A DNA stretch of 64,000 bases from Collimonas antrihumi. GTDB lineage: Bacteria; Pseudomonadota; Gammaproteobacteria; Burkholderiales; Burkholderiaceae_D. Location of the stretch: assembly GCF_018304965.1 (NCBI RefSeq), contig NZ_JAGQED010000005.1:1-64000 (forward strand). Reading direction: 5' to 3'. The notes beneath the pieces were generated by a model. It had not been told where the DNA came from, did no database searches, and was given only the letters and a program-made list of their open reading frames with translations. Positions 8,671-17,370 of this stretch are shown piece by piece; the first letter of the stretch is position 1; every line of letters starts with the position of its first letter. Position numbers and translations under genes: made by a program.

Positions 8671-8889
8671 ATGTTAATTAAACAAACATTTATCGTTGCA
8701 GCAATTGCCATGATCGCGGTCAGCGGATGTAAAAAAGCGGATGACCAAAATGCCTCTTCAGCAACAACTCCTCCGGCAACACAACAAGCGATGCCACCAC
8801 CGGCCACTCCTCCAGCCCCGGCTCCAGCTGCGCCGGCCTCTGACGCAGCACCGGCAGCTGCATCTTCCAGTGCCTCTACGGGAAGTTAG
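8671..8889 (+). CDS. Small Pro/Ala-rich lipoprotein
   Basis: 72 residues from ATG 8671, which has GGAGAG five bases upstream; the longer frame starting at a TTG at 8638 is not needed. The signal sequence ends in a lipobox (AVSGC), so Cys20 should be lipidated. The rest is KKADDQN followed by a disordered Pro/Ala/Ser tail, typical of a short envelope tether or of an uncharacterised small lipoprotein. No partner is visible nearby. Confidence 0.72.
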   Translation: MLIKQTFIVAAIAMIAVSGCKKADDQNASSATTPPATQQAMPPPATPPAPAPAAPASDAAPAAASSSASTGS

Positions 8890-9131
8890 GAAGCGAGACG
8901 CGGTTGGCGTCAGGGCGGCCGCCGCGTTATTTTTCAGTGCCGCGCAATTGCCGGCGTCAGTCATGACAACTATTGCAAAATCATCCAACTAGTCGAGATT
9001 TTGGCTATCCCGCCTTTATTTGTGTCAGCGCATTCCTACAGAAGAAGAAGGCAAGCGCTGATGCCGAAAATCTTGTACCGATGCAATGATCAATACACGG
9101 AAGTACCACCACATCCTTAAAGGAGATGGCG

Positions 9132-9992
9132 ATGACTCAGGTATTGAACAGTTGCAGCAATTTAAAAAAGAGCCCGAAGAGTAATGCAGCGATGCTGTCT
9201 GTCCTGCGCGTGGACAACGCCCGCAGTTTAATTCGGCCCGGTACGCAAAACCTCACCTCGCTTCGCATTGCAGGGCTGTACGGTCACAACCCGCTTCAGA
9301 ACCAGCTACTCGCTGCGCTGCCAGCAGAAGATTTCAGGCGCTTGCAGCCACATCTGGAATTTGTCGCGATGCCGTTCGATATGACGGTATGCGAGGCCGA
9401 TGGCGAGATGCGGTACATCTATTTCCTTACCAGCAGCATTGTCTCCTTGCTGCATGATATGAAAGACGGCAGTTCGGCGGAAACAGCTGTCATCGGCAAT
9501 GACGGCGTGGTAGGCGTCAACCTGTTCATGGGCGGGGGCAAGTGCCTGAACCGGGCCACCGTGAAAAGCGCGGGTTACGGCTTTCGCCTGAAGGCTAGCG
9601 TCCTGACTGAAGAATTTTCCCGTGGCGGCGCTTTGCAGCAATTGTTGCTACGCTATACGCAGACACTGCTTGCGCAAATGTCTCAGATCGCCGTGTGCAA
9701 CCGGCACCATAGCGTTCCGCAGCAATTGTGTCGATCCCTGTTGCTGACACTGGATCGTTTGCCGGGCAATGAAATCAGTGTCACGCAAAGTTCAATAGCC
9801 GCGATGCTGGGCGTGCGACGGGAATCGATTGCCGAAGCCGCTGGGAAATTGCAGGAAGAAGGCTTGATCCAATATGCGCGTGGGCATATGACGGTGCTGG
9901 ATCGGGCCGGCCTGGAAGCAAGAACTTGCGAATGCTATAAGGATCTGAAACACGAAGATAGCGGCGTGCTCAGTAAGCAGAAAGTGTCGTGA
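9132..9992 (+). CDS. Crp/Fnr-family transcription regulator
   Basis: 286 residues from ATG 9132. AGGAG at 9121-9125 lies six bases before it, whereas the ATG at 9126 overlaps that site. A cyclic-nucleotide-binding-like beta-roll spans about residues 55-170 (LQNQLLAALPAEDFRRLQPHLE, then IGNDGVVGVNLFMGG), and a winged helix follows (VTQSSIAAMLGVRRESIAEAAGKLQEEGLIQY is broken here only for naming: SIAAMLGVRRESIAEAAGKL is the helix-turn-helix). The Fnr cysteine cluster is absent from the N-terminus, so oxygen sensing through FeS is unlikely. The effector is unknown. It lies alone upstream of the prolyl oligopeptidase gene, which runs towards it. Confidence 0.85.
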   Translation: MTQVLNSCSNLKKSPKSNAAMLSVLRVDNARSLIRPGTQNLTSLRIAGLYGHNPLQNQLLAALPAEDFRRLQPHLEFVAMPFDMTVCEADGEMRYIYFLTSSIVSLLHDMKDGSSAETAVIGNDGVVGVNLFMGGGKCLNRATVKSAGYGFRLKASVLTEEFSRGGALQQLLLRYTQTLLAQMSQIAVCNRHHSVPQQLCRSLLLTLDRLPGNEISVTQSSIAAMLGVRRESIAEAAGKLQEEGLIQYARGHMTVLDRAGLEARTCECYKDLKHEDSGVLSKQKVS

Positions 9993-10166
9993 GATTGCTC
10001 ATGAAAGCACGCTCGCGCACTCGATGGTCCGCCGCCGGATGTGGTCGACCGGCCTGCCGCTGTCAATGCAGGCGATGGTCAACCACAGTCAGGCACAACA
10101 CGCACAGTTACATTACCTCGCCACAGGTCACAGTCCAGGCCACTGGCTGTGCTGATTCACATGCGA

Positions 10167-12353
10167 TCAATTTGCCGATGGCTTGGGTGCATCCCCGGCC
10201 ACCGCACCGGCATCCGGTGCAATATGCATATCCAGCACTTTAGTTAAAAAGCCCCAGCGATCGGCAACTTCTTCGATCTGCTTCGTAGTAGGTTTGCCGG
10301 CGCCATGCCCGGCCTTGGTATCGATGCGTATCAATACCGGCGCAGCGCCAGCCTGGTCTGCCTGTTCGGTAGCGGCAAACTTGAAACTGTGGGCCGGCAC
10401 CACACGGTCGTCGTGATCGGCGGTTGTCACCAGCGTCGCCGGATAACAAGTGCCTGGCTTCAGGTTATGCAGCGGCGAATAAGCGTACAAAGCTTTGAAT
10501 TCGTCCGCATTGTCGGATGAGCCGTAGTCGGACGTCCAGCCCCAGCCGATGGTGAATTTATGAAAGCGCAGCATGTCCATCACGCCCACCTGCGGCATCG
10601 CGGCGGCGAACAAATCCGGTCGTTGCACCATGGTGGCGCCAACCAGCAGGCCGCCATTGCTGCCACCGCCAATCGCCAGCTTTTGCGGTGAAGTATATTT
10701 ATTGGCGATCAGCCACTGCGCAGCGCCGATGAAATCGTCGAATACGTTTTGCTTCTGCAGCTTGGTGCCGGCTTCATGCCAGGCTTTACCGTATTCGCCG
10801 CCACCGCGCAGGTTCGGCAACGCATACACGCCGCCCATTTCCATCCAGGCCAGGTTGGCGACCGAGAATGCCGGTGTCAGCGAAATATTGAAGCCGCCGT
10901 AACCGTACAGATAAGTCGGGTTGCTGCCATCCAGCTTCAATCCTTTTTTCGAGACGATGAACATCGGTACCTGCGTGCCATCCTTGCTGCTGTAGAAAAC
11001 CTGGCGCGTCTCGAAAGCATTCGGATCGAAATCTACTTTCGGCTGCCGGTACAAGCTGCTCTTGCCGCTTGCCATGTCGTAGCGGTAAATCGCTGCGGGT
11101 GTGGTAAAGCCGGTAAACGAGTAGAAGGTCTCCTTGTCGTGCCGCTTGCCGCCAAAGCCGGCGGCAGAGCCGATACCTGGCAAGGCCACCTCTCCTGTCA
11201 GCTTGCCGTCCAGCTTGAACACCTTGACCTGGCTGCGTGCATCTTTCAGGTAATCCAGCACCAAACGCTGGTCGATCACGTTCGCACCTTGCAAGGTTTG
11301 CTCTGCCTCAGGCACGATCACCTGCCATTTTTCGGGGGCGGGCTGGCGCGTGTCGATCGCAATAATCCGGCCTTTGGGTGCATCCTTGTTGGAATTGAAC
11401 AGAAATACCGGGCCATCATTATCGATGAAATCGTAGGACGCATCGAAATCGTCGAGCAGCGGCAGCATCGCTGCGTCTTTCTTGCTCAAGTCTTTGTAGT
11501 ACACCCGATTCTTTTGTTCGGTGCCTTGTGAAATGCTGACGATCAGGTACTTTCCATCATCCGTGACGTGGCCGGCAAAGCCCCATTCCTTTTGATCCGG
11601 CCTGTCGTAGATCAGGACATCGTCGTTCTGGGAGGTACCGAGTTTGTGGAAATACAGTTTTTGGAAATAATTGACATCGGCCAGCTTGGTCGCTTCTTTC
11701 GGTGCGTCATAGCGACTGTAGAAAAAACCGGAACTATCGTGAGCCCAGGATGCGCCCGAAAATTTCACCCATTGCAAATGATCGGCGGTATCTTTGCCGC
11801 TATCGATGTCACGTACTTTCCATTCGTTCCAGTCGGAGCCGGAAGCGGCAGTGCCATAGGCCAGGTATTTGCCATTCGGGCTGACTGCGATTCCTGCCAG
11901 GGCCACCGTGCCGTCAGCCGCCAGCTTGTTGGGATCTAGCAGCAGGCGCGGCTCGTCGTCAAGTTGTTTGACGGTGTATAACACCGCCTGATTTTGCAAG
12001 CCGTCGTTGCGGCTGTAAAAATAGCGCCCGCCCTCTTTAAAGGGTACGCTGTAGCGTTCGAAATTCCATAGCTTGGTGAGTCGCTCGCGAATCGTTTCGC
12101 GCGCCGGGATTTTCTCGAGGAAGCCTTGCGTCAATTTATTTTGCGCCGCTATCCACGCCTTGGTATCGTCGCTGTTGCCGTTCTCCAGCCAGCGATAAGG
12201 GTCGGCTACCTTGACGCCGTGATAGTCGTCTACCTGATCGGTTTTTTTGCTAACCGGATAGACCAGGGACTGATTGTTTGCAGGGCATTGCTGGGCGATA
12301 CTACCGCCGCTGGTGAGAATCGCGGATAAGGCTAATGCGTGTTTGAGGTACAT
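10167..12353 (-). CDS. Prolyl oligopeptidase (S9A family), exported
   Basis: 728 residues, the usual length with a signal peptide (MYLKHALALSAILTSGGSIAQQ). The N-terminal beta-propeller starts at DDYHGVKVADPYRWLEN, a family hallmark. The C-terminal alpha/beta hydrolase has the nucleophile in GGGSNGGLL (Ser565), the acid in DHDDRVVP (Asp648 or 649) and His683 in GHGAGKP. It cuts short peptides after proline. With its signal peptide it should act in the periplasm, which matches the peptide-transport genes at 17-32 kb. Monocistronic, convergent with the Crp-type gene. Confidence 0.93.
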   Translation of the reverse strand: MYLKHALALSAILTSGGSIAQQCPANNQSLVYPVSKKTDQVDDYHGVKVADPYRWLENGNSDDTKAWIAAQNKLTQGFLEKIPARETIRERLTKLWNFERYSVPFKEGGRYFYSRNDGLQNQAVLYTVKQLDDEPRLLLDPNKLAADGTVALAGIAVSPNGKYLAYGTAASGSDWNEWKVRDIDSGKDTADHLQWVKFSGASWAHDSSGFFYSRYDAPKEATKLADVNYFQKLYFHKLGTSQNDDVLIYDRPDQKEWGFAGHVTDDGKYLIVSISQGTEQKNRVYYKDLSKKDAAMLPLLDDFDASYDFIDNDGPVFLFNSNKDAPKGRIIAIDTRQPAPEKWQVIVPEAEQTLQGANVIDQRLVLDYLKDARSQVKVFKLDGKLTGEVALPGIGSAAGFGGKRHDKETFYSFTGFTTPAAIYRYDMASGKSSLYRQPKVDFDPNAFETRQVFYSSKDGTQVPMFIVSKKGLKLDGSNPTYLYGYGGFNISLTPAFSVANLAWMEMGGVYALPNLRGGGEYGKAWHEAGTKLQKQNVFDDFIGAAQWLIANKYTSPQKLAIGGGSNGGLLVGATMVQRPDLFAAAMPQVGVMDMLRFHKFTIGWGWTSDYGSSDNADEFKALYAYSPLHNLKPGTCYPATLVTTADHDDRVVPAHSFKFAATEQADQAGAAPVLIRIDTKAGHGAGKPTTKQIEEVADRWGFLTKVLDMHIAPDAGAVAGDAPKPSAN

Positions 12354-12697
12354 GTTTTGTCCGTTGTGATTTGGGTGAAATCAGATGAGCAAAGCTGAAG
12401 GAATACGCCGCTGGCTGGTGGCTGCGGCGCAAGATGGACACATTAGCATCGATTGCACATCATGCCAATCCGGCCGAGTGGGTGATGCTGCGTGCTGCTG
12501 CGTGATGCAGTATCGAAAATCAGACAGCAGCGGCCAAGTCTTTGCCCGTTTCCCGCAACGCATAAAACAACTTTGGCTTGTTACTTTTTCAGTAACAAAT
12601 ATGTTATCTTATGTTTCTCAAAAGTAATTCAAGGTAACACGCGTCGATCTATCTGACTGATGTACTTCCATTCCTCGGAGACAAAGAGAATACCGCC
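12354..12697. other. Intergenic region between prolyl oligopeptidase and small lipoprotein
   Basis: 344 bases between divergent genes. It holds an operator-like dyad at 12578-12598 followed by an A/T-rich promoter-like stretch; the part nearer the peptidase gene shows nothing I can name. An 80-residue open frame at 12385-12627 is Cys-rich without family features and I treat it as chance. Confidence 0.45.
12578..12598. promoter_or_regulatory. Operator-like dyad upstream of the small lipoprotein gene
   Basis: TTGTTAC-TTTTTCA-GTAACAA is a perfect 7-bp inverted repeat. It is followed by AATATGTTATCTTATG, a plausible -10 region, about 100 bases before the lipoprotein start. The binding factor is unknown. 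Confidence 0.4.
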
Positions 12698-12922
12698 ATG
12701 AAGAAATTATTATTTTGCGCATTTATCCTGCCGCTTCTGTCCGCATGCGCCAGCTCTGACACGGATTCAGACACGGCATCGAACAGGGGAGAAGCCACCT
12801 ACGTCACCGGCAGCAATCTACCGGTCCGGAAATCCAAGTCGACCAACGTACAGACCGTTTCGGGCGAAGAAGCCGCCGCCTCCATACGCTCAATACGCAA
12901 TATCAACCCGCTTGCGAATTAA
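12698..12922 (+). CDS. Small lipoprotein
   Basis: 74 residues. The signal sequence MKKLLFCAFILPLLSAC ends in a lipobox with Cys17. The mature part starts ASSDTDSDTA and contains YVTGSNLPVRKS, a phrase I associate with small conserved hypothetical lipoproteins of Burkholderiales. A GGAG-type site lies upstream. No function is known to me. Convergent with the TPR gene across a terminator. Confidence 0.75.
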   Translation: MKKLLFCAFILPLLSACASSDTDSDTASNRGEATYVTGSNLPVRKSKSTNVQTVSGEEAAASIRSIRNINPLAN

Positions 12923-12940
12923 ACTCGCTTTTATAAAAAA

Positions 12941-12977
12941 ACAGAGTGGTATACGGATCAACCGCAAACCACTCTGT
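12941..12977 (-). terminator. Terminator of the TPR gene
   Basis: ACAGAGTGGT (12941-12950) pairs perfectly with ACCACTCTGT (12968-12977). On the minus strand the stem runs into TTTTTTATAA, a U-tract, 30 bases past the TPR stop. The plus side lacks a T-run, so it mainly serves the minus strand. Confidence 0.7.
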
Positions 12978-13007
12978 CTCTGTGATGGCGCAATTTTCCC
13001 GCTGTGA

Positions 13008-14273
13008 TTAATTCAGGGGATGGTTCACCTGCATTACCCACAGACGCGCCAGATCAGCGACGCCGTCCGTACCCTGAACCGATTTGAAGGCCTGAATCGC
13101 CTTGTCTTTCTGCCCCGCCAACTGGTATGCAATACCTAGATGCAGTTTCGCATCCTCGCTACGTTTGGCACTCTTTTTCAAACCGTCTTCCATCAACGTC
13201 AGGCCTTTGTCGAACTGCCCTGCGGTGACCAACGCATAGCCGAGATTGATCTGGCCGGTGCCTTCTTTCGCGCTGGACACCGACGCTTCGCTTTGCGCCA
13301 TGGTTTTCAGGTCGTCGGCGGCAGCCTTGTTTGCCTGATCGCGCAAACGCTTTTGCTTAGCCGCATCCGCGCCGCTTCCCAGCAAACCCGACTGGTAGCC
13401 CTGATCCAGCACTTGCTTGGCTTCCGCAGGGAATCCCGCCAACAACGCCAGTTGCGCCATATCCGTAAATTCAACGCTGGTTTGCAGCTTTGCAGTGGCT
13501 GCTTTCAAGCGGTAGACATCCAGTATCAGGCGGTCGGAAAATCCTGGCTTACCCTGCACACGGTTGAGTAAATCAGCCCAGTATTCTTTCTTCGGATAGT
13601 AAGTGGTGAGTTTTTCCAGCGCAACCAGGTACGCAGCTTTGTCATTGGTCTTGAGCGCGCAGCTGATCAGCAGCTTCAGGTTTATCTCGCTCGGGGCACG
13701 GCCGGCGCTTTCATCTGCGGCGATGTCTTTCTGCAGCTCGCTGGTGGCGCGTGGAATATCGTTACCCAGATAGTACGACTGTATCAGCAGGGTCCGTGTT
13801 TGCGGATCATTGCCGTTTTCTTTCAACGAACGCGAAAACCATTCGATCGCTTTAGGATAGTTTTGCGCATCGTAATACAGGCTGCCCAAAGCTTTGACGA
13901 TCTTAGCTTGCTCATCTGGCGTCAAACGGCCGGAAGCAATCACGGCTTCAAACGAGGCTCCCGCCAGCTTGGTGTCGCCAGCGCGCGCTGCGGTAGCGCC
14001 ACGCAGACGATCGACGGAATAAATTTCGTAGGCTGTCTTGTTTGCGACAGCGTCGGTTTCTGCGATCTTGGCAAGCGCCTCTTTGTATTTTTCTTCTTTG
14101 ACGAGAGCCTGCGCTGCCTGCAACGGCAGACCTATTTCCGGACGCACTGTTTCTGCTTTAGCGCTGTCATCCGCGGCGTAGGCCAGCGGAGCAAGACCAG
14201 CCATAGGAAGTGCAGTAGTCAGGCCCACTGCGGCCAACAACATGATAATTGGTGCGAATCGTAATTTGGACAT
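13008..14273 (-). CDS. TPR-repeat periplasmic protein linked to a TonB system
   Basis: 421 residues with a signal peptide (cleavage likely near AYAADD, residue 34). Several tetratricopeptide units can be read: about residues 50-85 (AAQALVKEEKYKEALAKIAE), 115-160 (ALGSLYYDAQNYPKAIEWFS) and near the C-terminus (LGYALVTAGQFDKGLTLMEDG, LGIAYQLAGQKDKAIQAFK). TPR proteins act as scaffolds. Periplasmic TPR partners of ExbB-ExbD-TonB are known (TtpA/TtpC type), and this gene directly follows such an operon, so a role in TonB energy transfer is a reasonable inference. A hairpin separates it from exbD, so its level may be lower or separately set. Confidence 0.75.
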   Translation of the reverse strand: MSKLRFAPIIMLLAAVGLTTALPMAGLAPLAYAADDSAKAETVRPEIGLPLQAAQALVKEEKYKEALAKIAETDAVANKTAYEIYSVDRLRGATAARAGDTKLAGASFEAVIASGRLTPDEQAKIVKALGSLYYDAQNYPKAIEWFSRSLKENGNDPQTRTLLIQSYYLGNDIPRATSELQKDIAADESAGRAPSEINLKLLISCALKTNDKAAYLVALEKLTTYYPKKEYWADLLNRVQGKPGFSDRLILDVYRLKAATAKLQTSVEFTDMAQLALLAGFPAEAKQVLDQGYQSGLLGSGADAAKQKRLRDQANKAAADDLKTMAQSEASVSSAKEGTGQINLGYALVTAGQFDKGLTLMEDGLKKSAKRSEDAKLHLGIAYQLAGQKDKAIQAFKSVQGTDGVADLARLWVMQVNHPLN

Positions 14274-14302
14274 AACTATTCTTTCAATCGAAAACGAAAA
14301 CG

Positions 14303-14331
14303 AAAATAGGCAGGTATAGCCTGCCTATTTT
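14303..14331 (-). terminator. Terminator or attenuator between exbD and the TPR gene
   Basis: AAAATAGGCAGG (14303-14314) pairs perfectly with CCTGCCTATTTT (14320-14331) around a 5-base loop; on the minus strand it is followed by TCGTTTTCGTTTTCG. It lies 45 bases after the exbD stop and 30 before the TPR start, so it probably ends most exbD transcripts with some read-through. Confidence 0.7.
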
Positions 14332-14375
14332 CTCATGCCGAAAACAAATACTATTTGTTGCTCCGGTTACTCCGG

Positions 14376-14810
14376 TTATTCCATGAACTGCTCATTACCG
14401 ACGATACCGATCTTGGTGACGCCCAGCCGTTGTGCCGATGCCATCACGGCAGCGACCGACTTGTACTCCACCAGCTTGTTCGGACGCAGATGCACTTCAT
14501 CGATATTGCCGCCTGCAACCACCGTCTTCAACCGGTCTTCCAGTTCAGCACGGCTGGCCATCGGCGTACCGTTCCACATCACCGTGCCGCTTGGATCGAT
14601 GTCCACCGTATCGACCACCGGCAAGGACAATGGCGGCGGTGGATTACCCGTCGGCATGTTCAGCTTGATGGCGTGATTCTGGATCGGAATCGTGATGATC
14701 AGCATGATGATCAACACCAGCATGACGTCGATCAACGGCGTCATGTTCATTTCCATCATCGGTTCCGGATCGTTGGCGCTGCCGCCGGAAGAACCTACAT
14801 TCATACCCAT
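14376..14810 (-). CDS. exbD: ExbD/TolR-family energy transducer, second copy
   Basis: 144 residues. After a short cytoplasmic start comes MNMTPLIDVMLVLIIMLIIT, the ExbD pattern with the proton-path Asp in the single membrane helix, then a periplasmic domain. GAGGAG stands six bases before the ATG. ExbD dimers sit inside the ExbB pentamer and pass proton-motive energy to TonB. This is the second of two exbD genes in the operon; a palindromic element separates them. Paired exbD genes are known in xanthomonads and other systems where the copies differ in substrate range. Confidence 0.92.
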   Translation of the reverse strand: MGMNVGSSGGSANDPEPMMEMNMTPLIDVMLVLIIMLIITIPIQNHAIKLNMPTGNPPPPLSLPVVDTVDIDPSGTVMWNGTPMASRAELEDRLKTVVAGGNIDEVHLRPNKLVEYKSVAAVMASAQRLGVTKIGIVGNEQFME

Positions 14811-14849
14811 AAAATACTCCTCTTCTATCTCTCCAGCGTCCAGGCGACC

Positions 14850-14927
14850 CCGTCACTCCCGCGAACGCGGGAGCCCATGTTGCAGCATCCTGCGAAAACT
14901 GGATCCCCGCGTTCGCGGGGATGACGG
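14850..14927. repeat. REP/BIME-like palindromic element between the exbD genes
   Basis: CCGTCACTCCCGCGAACGCG opens the element and GCGTTCGCGGGGATGACGG closes it, as an inverted pair; each half is itself a hairpin (CCCGCGAACGCGGG and CCCCGCGTTCGCGGGG). This is the well-known look of dispersed extragenic palindromes in proteobacteria. It may stabilise or pause the mRNA between the two exbD genes. Confidence 0.8.
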
Positions 14928-14944
14928 CGTAGTCAGACTATGTG

Positions 14945-15373
14945 CTAGTTGCGCGCAGGCGGTTCAGTAATGAAACCGATCTTGGCGATCCCTGCCCGCT
15001 GCGCAGTCAGGATCACCTTGCCGATGTATTCATACTTGGTTTGCTGATCGCCGCGGATATGCAGTTCCGGTTGTGGCACGATTACCGCCACTTCCTTCAG
15101 CTTCGACAGCAACGTCGCCGTGTTCGGCACCAGCTGCTCGTTCCAGAACATCGCCCCTTCCTTATTCACCGCCAGGTTGATGTTCTCTGGCTTGGTTTTA
15201 TAAGGTTCGTCGATTTCATGCGGCAACTTCACCGGAATCGTATGCGTCACCACCGGAATCGTGATCAGGAAGATGATCAGCAACACCAACATGACGTCGA
15301 CCAGCGGCGTCGTGTTGATCGTGCCGATCACTTCGTCTTCATCCCCATCGGGAGAGCCGAGTGACATCGCCAT
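14945..15373 (-). CDS. exbD: ExbD/TolR-family energy transducer, first copy
   Basis: 142 residues with INTTPLVDVMLVLLIIFLIT, the ExbD membrane helix with its conserved Asp, followed by the periplasmic domain (LHIRGDQQTKYEYIGKVILTAQRAG is the C-terminal half; GDQQTKYEYIGKV is the usual motif). It starts two bases after the exbB stop, so the two are translated together. Distinct from the downstream copy, with visibly different termini. Confidence 0.92.
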   Translation of the reverse strand: MAMSLGSPDGDEDEVIGTINTTPLVDVMLVLLIIFLITIPVVTHTIPVKLPHEIDEPYKTKPENINLAVNKEGAMFWNEQLVPNTATLLSKLKEVAVIVPQPELHIRGDQQTKYEYIGKVILTAQRAGIAKIGFITEPPARN

Positions 15374-15375
15374 GA

Positions 15376-16296
15376 TTAACCAACCTTTTTATTGATATGG
15401 GCAACCTGAACTGCCGAGCTCGAGGACATCACGCCGCTCAACAGGACCGAGTGCAGGTCGGCGCTGAACGAACGGATTTCTTCCATGGCGCTCTTGTTGC
15501 GGCGAACCAGCCAGTTGTAACCCAACACCGCAGGCACAGCCACTGCCAGACCGATAGCGGTCATGATCAGCGCTTCACCCACCGGACCGGCAACCTTGTC
15601 GATCGAAGCCTGGCCGGCGATACCGATCGCTGTCAGCGCGTGGTAAATACCCCAGACGGTACCGAACAGACCGACGAACGGTGCAGTCGAACCAACCGTT
15701 GCCAGGAATGCCAGGCCGTCTTGCAGGCGGCTTTGGACTTTTTCTACCGAACGCTGGATCGACATCGTCACCCAGGTGTTCAGGTCGATTTGTTCCAGCA
15801 AGGCGCCGTCGTGGTGATGCGTCGAGTTCACGCCGTTTTCAGCGATGAAACGGTAAGCGCTGTTTGGCTTCAGGCCGGAGACGCCGGCTTCAACCGTAGC
15901 GGCTTTCCAGAATGTCTTCTTGGCGTTGTTAGCCTGGCCCATCAGTTTCACTTGCTCGATCAGCTTGGTGATGATGATGTACCAGCTACCCATCGACATC
16001 AGCACCAGGATGATCAGGGTGCCGCGGGCAACGAAGTCGCCGCCTTTCCACAGGGCGTCCAGGCCGTATGGGTTATCGACGGTTTCCTTGGCTGCAGGCA
16101 GTGGCGGCGGTGTCGGGGTGTCTGCCAGCGACGCTGCTGCATCGGCAGCTTTTGGTGCGTCGGCGGCGGCCGGTGCGGAGGCAGTAGCGGATGCTGCTGC
16201 AGGTGTTTGGGCGATTGCGGCCAGCGGCGAGATCGTCATGGCAGAGATCATCAGGGCGGCAGCAAGGGCGGACAAGCGATTACGAGTGGTAGACAT
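15376..16296 (-). CDS. exbB: ExbB/TolQ-family proton channel subunit
   Basis: 306 residues, longer than E. coli ExbB (244) because of an N-terminal signal-like segment (MSTTRNRLSALAAALMIS) and an Ala/Pro-rich periplasmic stretch up to about residue 75. Then come a first membrane helix (GTLIILVLMSMGSWYIIITK), the cytoplasmic loop and the MotA/TolQ/ExbB core with FLATVGSTAPFVGLFGTVWG and ALIMTAIGLAVAVPAVLGYN. It forms the channel that drives TonB. GGAG lies eight bases before the start. Confidence 0.94.
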   Translation of the reverse strand: MSTTRNRLSALAAALMISAMTISPLAAIAQTPAAASATASAPAAADAPKAADAAASLADTPTPPPLPAAKETVDNPYGLDALWKGGDFVARGTLIILVLMSMGSWYIIITKLIEQVKLMGQANNAKKTFWKAATVEAGVSGLKPNSAYRFIAENGVNSTHHHDGALLEQIDLNTWVTMSIQRSVEKVQSRLQDGLAFLATVGSTAPFVGLFGTVWGIYHALTAIGIAGQASIDKVAGPVGEALIMTAIGLAVAVPAVLGYNWLVRRNKSAMEEIRSFSADLHSVLLSGVMSSSSAVQVAHINKKVG

Positions 16297-16364
16297 ACTA
16301 ATACTCCAAATTTTATAAATTAGATTGCTAGGATAACGGACAAGGTAGTGGTTCTACACTTTGA

Positions 16365-17018
16365 TTATTCCAGCTTCCAGACATACTGCATTTTTGTCGT
16401 TGACTGAACAGGCTTACCGTCAGCCATGGCAGGGGTGAAATGGCACAAGCTCCACGCTTTTGTCGTGGCCCTGTCCAGATCTTTGAAACCACTGCTCTTT
16501 TCAACAGCGGAATCGACCACATTACCGTCGGCGCCGATAGTCAGCTTGACAGTAACTGTACCCTCTTCTTCGTTGCGTAGAGAAGTTCTTGGATACTCCG
16601 GCTTTTCGCAATTACCAGCAATTTTTGCACTGGTATGCGCAGGTGCTGCTTCGCCGGTGGACGATGGCTGGGCTACAGAAGTAGGCAAGTCATTGGTCGG
16701 TGGTTTGACGTTGGTTACAGCTGCAATCACGTTCTCTTGTGGCGGCGGCGTTACTTTTACCTCTGGTGGAGGTACGAACGGTGGCGGTGGCGCAACCGAT
16801 TTTGGCGGTGGCGGAACCGGCTTGTCCGGTGGTGGTGGCGGTGGCGGCGGCTTGATCTCCTCGATGATCTTGGTTTCGACCGGTTGCTGAATCACTTCGA
16901 CAACTTTACGGGCTAGCCCTGTAATCAACGCATAAACTAGAGCTACATGCAGAAGAACAACCACGCTGATGCCAACTATATTCTTGGAAGGGTTTCTCCC
17001 ATCCTGCGTGAAATCCAT
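16365..17018 (-). CDS. tonB: TonB energy transducer
   Basis: 217 residues from ATG 17018, chosen because GGAGGA stands just upstream; an earlier in-frame ATG at 17048 has no such site. Layout: short cytoplasmic start, one membrane helix (IVGISVVVLLHVALVYALIT), a Pro-rich spacer (KPPPPPPPPDKPVPPPP) with Pro-Lys/Pro-Glu turns, and a C-terminal TonB domain with CEKPEYPRTSLRNEEEGTV and the terminal KMQYVWKLE strand. It carries energy to outer-membrane receptors, presumably first to the receptor gene next door. It leads a tonB-exbB-exbD-exbD operon. Confidence 0.94.
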   Translation of the reverse strand: MDFTQDGRNPSKNIVGISVVVLLHVALVYALITGLARKVVEVIQQPVETKIIEEIKPPPPPPPPDKPVPPPPKSVAPPPPFVPPPEVKVTPPPQENVIAAVTNVKPPTNDLPTSVAQPSSTGEAAPAHTSAKIAGNCEKPEYPRTSLRNEEEGTVTVKLTIGADGNVVDSAVEKSSGFKDLDRATTKAWSLCHFTPAMADGKPVQSTTKMQYVWKLE

Positions 17019-17039
17019 GCCTCTTTCCTCCGATACTAC

Positions 17040-17067
17040 ATTATTCAATTGCTAAAACCACATGCAA
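17040..17067 (-). promoter_or_regulatory. Probable sigma-70 promoter of tonB operon
   Basis: On the minus strand TTGCAT (17067-17062) and AATAAT (17045-17040) are separated by 16 bases, good -35 and -10 matches, and lie just before the tonB ribosome site. I see no clear Fur box here. Confidence 0.4.
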
Positions 17068-17304
17068 TCAGATGAGTGAACTACTAACCAATCTACGGTA
17101 ACGCAAAAATTGTACCAATCGACCCGCGCCTGCCATGCAAAACGATTCGATACAAGGTTAAATTATCAGACACCATTTTGTTATCAAGCCGACAAAAAAG
17201 TATCAGATCACTCTCCCCCAATTAATGCGCGTCCGCAAATACTACATCAATGCCTAATAAAACAGCAGAATGATCGCTCTAAGTTCATGCATTCTGAAAA
17301 GCCA

Positions 17305-17333
17305 AAACCACCTGGAAACTTCCCAGGTGGTTT
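17305..17333. terminator. Hairpin terminator downstream of the receptor gene
   Basis: AAACCACCTGG (17305-17315) pairs perfectly with CCAGGTGGTTT (17323-17333). It sits 38 bases after the receptor stop on the minus strand and carries T-rich flanks on that side (GGCTTTTC). Confidence 0.6.
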
Positions 17334-17370
17334 GCTTACAAAAAGAACTTAAACCAATTGCTTCCCGCTA

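Larger units (their letters stand above)
17019..17370. other. Intergenic region between tonB and the TonB-dependent receptor
   Basis: 352 bases. The right half next to tonB holds its promoter (17040-17067); the left half holds the hairpin at 17305-17333 that ends the receptor gene's neighbourhood. The middle (17100-17300) shows no gene or structure I can support. Confidence 0.5.

Noticed and set aside
10749-11531. 260-codon open frame on the plus strand
   Set aside because: Antisense to the prolyl oligopeptidase gene.
12385-12627. 80-codon frame before the small lipoprotein gene
   Set aside because: No ribosome site or family; it runs through the operator-like dyad.
17040-17067. Fur box before tonB
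   Set aside because: No 19-mer close to the Fur consensus was found in the gap, unlike at 61.7 kb.
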